A stretch of DNA of 64,000 nucleotides from Rhexocercosporidium sp. MPI-PUGE-AT-0058 (lineage: Eukaryota > Ascomycota > Leotiomycetes > Helotiales), in assembly GCA_020746875.1 (NCBI GenBank), contig JAGTJL010000005.1, positions 2,604,001 through 2,668,000 on the forward strand. Direction: 5' to 3'. Of the stretch, positions 60,909 through 64,000 are shown in pieces. The translations under genes were made by a program, and so were the position numbers. Below the pieces are notes generated by a model, which ran no database searches, had not been told where the DNA came from, and worked only from the letters and a program-made list of their open reading frames with translations. Each line of letters begins with the position of its first letter. The first letter of the stretch is position 1.

Positions 60909-61062
60909 AATAGCGATAATCGTGATTCCCTACTAAAAAACGCGTACTTTTGATCGCAACTATGACGCTTTGTAACGCGATTATATCCACTCTACTAACT
61001 GATTTTTCCTAGATATTATAAAGCTATCGAGTAACTTCTATTCTATTTATACTACGAAGTCC

Positions 61063-63118
61063 GCATATGATCGAGCCTTTCAGAAGGCAAGAAATTAGGC
61101 TCTAGATAACCCTAAAGAGCTATTAAAGAACGCAGCACGCATTTTCTATATAAAGAAAGATATATTACGTTAATCAATATATAGGTTAAAGCATAAGACT
61201 CGGAATGCTTCTAAAAGCTTCTATTACTATAGCGGCAATAATATTATCTTAATAGCGGCGCAAAATAAGGCTATTCGACAGTACTATTATAAGTAATGAG
61301 AAGCCGGCTTAAATGCAACTTATAAGATAATTAAAGCAGCTATTAAGTATCTACGAAAGGTAGTTTTATATATAATTTATATTAGATTAGCTATTAACGT
61401 CTATAAGCTATATCTTCTTCTCTCGGTCTTTTATTTAAACGCTAGTTTATTAATTAACTAAAGAATAATCCGAACTTCTATATAATTAAGACTAAGCTAA
61501 TTAAGTATACTAGACTCGAATCTTATACGGAAGAAGACGTTAAGAAATAGTTCGCTAAATTAAACGAAGTAATAAAGAAATATAAAATCGATAGAGGCAA
61601 GAAATTATTAAATATAAACGAATCTGAAGTGCGAGTTAACTGCTTTATTAAAGAGTCAATTATCGTTCCAATAACTATTAAGGAGCTTTATACGGCTTTA
61701 CTAGAGAATCGTAAATCTTTTATTATAACCGAGATAATTCGAGGAGATAAAAAGAATACTTTTCCTTTATTTATTATTACTTTAAGAAAAAAGATAATAA
61801 TGAATTAAATATCTTTAAATATTATAGAAAACGAAATATTAAATATATTATTATTCGGATATATTAATAACGATATAATTATAAGATATGCCGATTATTT
61901 AATTAAGTATTCTTATGCCGGACTATTTAAATTATAGAAAATGCTATTCTTAAATAGCTATGAGTCTTATTATTAGCTTTTGTTTTAATTTAAGTGTATA
62001 AAAAACTATATCTTCTTATTTTATTTTCTTAATCATTTTCCGTATATTTTATAATCTCTTAATATCGGCATCTTTTAGCTATAAAAGCATTACTATTTAA
62101 TAGCTATTGCCGCTGCCTTGAGATTTTTCGATTTCGAATATATTATTACTTCCTTTTTCCGTGATTTTACGGGAATTCGTTAAAAAGCTATATAATAATA
62201 TATAATTATTAACGCTTTTATTATATTAAGAATGTAGCCTTTTAATATTTAAGCCGGTTTAAAGTAGATGCGGTCTTATAATAAAAAGAAGCGTAATATT
62301 ACAGATATAAAATTTATTAAGGACGAATTAAATTTACTTTTATTACTTTCGTTAAAGCTTTATAAATTATAAAATATAATATCTATTATTAACTCGTTTA
62401 TTAATAGAGATTTTATATAGTTTTCAGATAATTCTCGTGATATCTTTTCTTAAACAATATAAAATACTGCAGTTAAGTTGTAAAAAGCTTACTTAATTAC
62501 GGTCGAGCATGCGGCTTTATAGTGAAAGATTAAGAAAGACAGTAAGCGCAAGAAGATTTCTTGTCGGAGTATATATAAAAGTGGAGGCGTAAGTAATATC
62601 GATGACTTATAATAAAGAATTCGCATTTGAAAAGAGATTAAAAAGACGGAGGCTTTACGTAAAGCTTAACGTAACCTTATTTAAGTAATTAATAAGTTAA
62701 AAGAAAGCCTTCGAGTTATAAGAGTCGTAGCTAAGAAGAGCAACTAAATAAATAAGGAGTTATTAAAGAATTATAAAGCGCGTGAAGAGTTCGCTCCGGC
62801 TGATGTCTTAATTCCTGCGAGAGAGCCTGATAAAGCTCCGAACGTTATAAAAGCTCTTTTTCTTACGCTTTAAAGCTATCCCGAATTCTATTACGCCGTA
62901 ATTTAAGCTTAATTAGCTGTCAATGGAGTTAAGGGCGACGAGATTATATTCTTTATAAAGCTTATAATAAAAAAGGCTATTAATTATAAGAATTTAATAA
63001 AGTCTTCCCCTGCGCCGGAAGTAGAGCTCGAAGATATACCTGAGGTATTAAATAGCTCTAATATTGAGTCTAATACAAGCTTAATTAATTTTATAACTCG
63101 TAATGCTAATTTTATATA
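61063..63118 (+). pseudogene. RIP-degraded pogo-family DDE transposase
   Basis: N-terminal part: YDRAFQKARN, LLKNAARIFYIKKDILR and LIAAQNKAIRQYYY correspond to the pogo/CENP-B helix-turn-helix region. Catalytic part: NINESEVRVN (normally NMDE, first Asp now Asn), VPITIKELYTALLENRKSFI, FPLFIITLRKK, HFPYIL-x-SLNIGIF and FFDFEYIITSFFRDFTGIR. A C-terminal stretch (62790-63118) stays fairly open with PADVLIPAREPDKAPNVIKA and APEVELEDIPEVLNSSNIES; it may be the protein's tail. Many TAA/TAG stops and at least one frame change. Not functional. Confidence 0.85.
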
Positions 63119-63183
63119 ATTTTAATAATAATTAACGGTATAGATTCCTAATTATTATATAAATTAGGTAGTGCGGGGGAATC

Positions 63184-63270
63184 TGAGCTGTAACACTTGC
63201 TTTCCTGTGACACTCGCTTTCCCTGACTATAAGCGAGAGCACGCAGAATTACAGGCAGCGCACTGACGAT
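63184..63270 (+). repeat. Right TIR of the pogo-like element, with 17-bp duplication
   Basis: Reverse complement of the left TIR, but the 17-mer GAAAGCRAGTGTYACAG is present twice in tandem, making this arm 17 bp longer. TA follows. Confidence 0.87.
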
Positions 63271-63272
63271 TA

Positions 63273-63789
63273 CATTCTAGAAGATGGTGGAAAGGAAATG
63301 TCTAGAGGATATAAGAGTTATTATTTTTTAGCGAGGTCCATTTCTGGACTACTGTGGCTGTGCACCCCTGCCCCGGATGTACCTGGACGTACCCCTCTCT
63401 GCCCTTGCAGAAACAGAATTGGCTAGCGACCGTCTCATTCTTCTGCCATTCCACAAATCTGTGCCACCGCGTGAGTCAAAATATTTCAAACTCCTTCACT
63501 TCCGACTTCAGAACTAAAACTACACGAACTACACCAAGGCGCGTTACCGCATTAGGTAGTAGCTCCACGCTAAATCGTAAGTGGAAGTAAGTGAGCCAAT
63601 AGAATTAGCCCGTGCGCTGGTTCTCACCAAAGAATCGTCTAAGCCCCCTGAGATACGGTGTGGCTCCTCACCGCTGAGAGAAGCTTGGCAAAGGCACACA
63701 GCATGTGACAGCAGTGTCACCTTCCTTTCCTGCACTGTATCAACTCTCCCTATCAAACATCAATTAAGAGAAATCATGATCAGCCCGCA
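63273..63789. other. Intergenic region upstream of the N-acetyltransferase
   Basis: Normal composition. Short open frames are present on both strands (63354-63590, 63544-63756, 63581-63829) without motifs. Probably the promoter and 5' leader of the gene at 63790. Confidence 0.4.
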
Positions 63790-64000
63790 ATGCCTATGCA
63801 CCAGAACGAAACAGCGCTTTACACACTGACTCAAGTCGACGCATATCTCTCACGGATCGCCTTCCCAGATGCTTTGCCCACAACAACTCTTGGGGATAAA
63901 ATTTCCCCCATCATAGCCCAAACCGCCGATAGCCTTACCTACCTCACAAACCTCCAGAAATACCATCTCGCCAGCATACCATTTGAGAACACAAGTCTCC
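63790..64000 (+). CDS. Arylamine N-acetyltransferase, 5' part (runs off the window)
   Basis: ATG at 63790 (a second in-frame ATG at 63796) opens 70 codons to the window end: MPMHQNETALYTLTQVDAYL, SRIAFPDALPTTTLGDKISP, then YLTNLQKYHLASIPFENTSL. The last part is the N-terminal signature of the NAT family (L-x-x-L-x-x-x-H-x-x-x-IPFEN). These enzymes transfer acetyl (or malonyl) from CoA to aryl amines through a Cys-His-Asp triad, which lies beyond the edge. In fungi they take part in xenobiotic detoxification, such as of benzoxazolinone-derived aminophenol. The nearest mobile element ends about 520 bp upstream. Confidence 0.8.
   Translation, partial: MPMHQNETALYTLTQVDAYLSRIAFPDALPTTTLGDKISPIIAQTADSLTYLTNLQKYHLASIPFENTSL

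Larger units (their letters stand above)
60839..63270 (+). mobile_element. Complete pogo/Fot1-like TIR transposon, RIP-inactivated
   Basis: 2432 bp with long terminal inverted repeats starting ATCGTCAGTGCGCTG, flanked by TA on both sides (60837-60838 and 63271-63272), the Tc1/mariner-superfamily hallmark. The left TIR is 60839-60908 and the right 63184-63270. The interior is a degraded DDE transposase on the plus strand. Size is typical of autonomous fungal pogo-family elements. The interior is strongly AT-rich while the TIRs kept normal composition. Confidence 0.9.

Noticed and set aside
63354..63829. Overlapping short frames upstream of the N-acetyltransferase
   Set aside because: They conflict with one another, have no motif, and one runs out of frame through the true start codon.

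Overview
The window comes from a filamentous ascomycete (Pezizomycotina). It contains genes split by short introns with CTGAC/CTGAT-type branch sites, a secreted Kex2-type Ser/Thr/Pro-rich protein, and LTR, LINE and pogo-family transposons. Most striking is a large AT-rich block in which the transposons are riddled with C-to-T and G-to-A changes, the mark of repeat-induced point mutation (RIP). The genus cannot be told from sequence alone.

Layout. (1) 1-7250 is ordinary genic DNA. It holds a possible 3' coding end on the minus strand (7-414), a cyanuric acid hydrolase/barbiturase-family gene (2208-3275) whose best splice model is frameshifted, a secreted repetitive protein (3960-5391), and a doubtful two-exon gene (5986-6466). 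(2) 7250-47053 is a RIP-degraded nest of transposons. A pogo-type transposase relic (7262-8075) is followed by a copia stub A' (8944-9360). Next comes giant Ty3/gypsy copy B1 (9361-28260), which contains gypsy element C (21279-27985). B1 is cut in its 3' LTR by copia element A (28261-47053), and A's integrase region carries a second full giant gypsy, B2 (31305-43901, LTRs of 288 bp each, ATATAT target duplication). (3) 47054-56400 is AT-rich DNA with RIP 'ghost' ORFs, a 15-bp in-frame tandem repeat, a GA-rich tract, a 239-bp TIR element and a 100-bp hairpin. (4) 56400-60840 is mixed composition. It has a broken coiled-coil-like gene, a 53-bp minisatellite and a 5'-truncated LINE. (5) 60839-63270 is a complete but RIP-killed pogo/Fot1-like transposon with TA target duplication. 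(6) 63273-64000 returns to genic composition, with the 5' end of an arylamine N-acetyltransferase gene at the window edge.

No active mobile-element gene survives. Only three features look like host genes with a recognisable role: a ring-opening amidohydrolase, a secreted wall-type protein and an N-acetyltransferase. They lie on the two shoulders of the transposon island. I found no CRISPR array, rRNA or tRNA gene and no clearly novel multi-gene system. The most unusual items are the frameshifted cyanuric-acid-hydrolase-like gene, the roughly 12.6-kb gypsy family with about 3.4 kb of unexplained sequence beyond integrase, and the nest itself, in which a younger inserted element is more heavily mutated than its older host. 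Translations were made by eye. Pseudogene edges are approximate, whereas the LTR, TIR and target-duplication positions were counted base by base.
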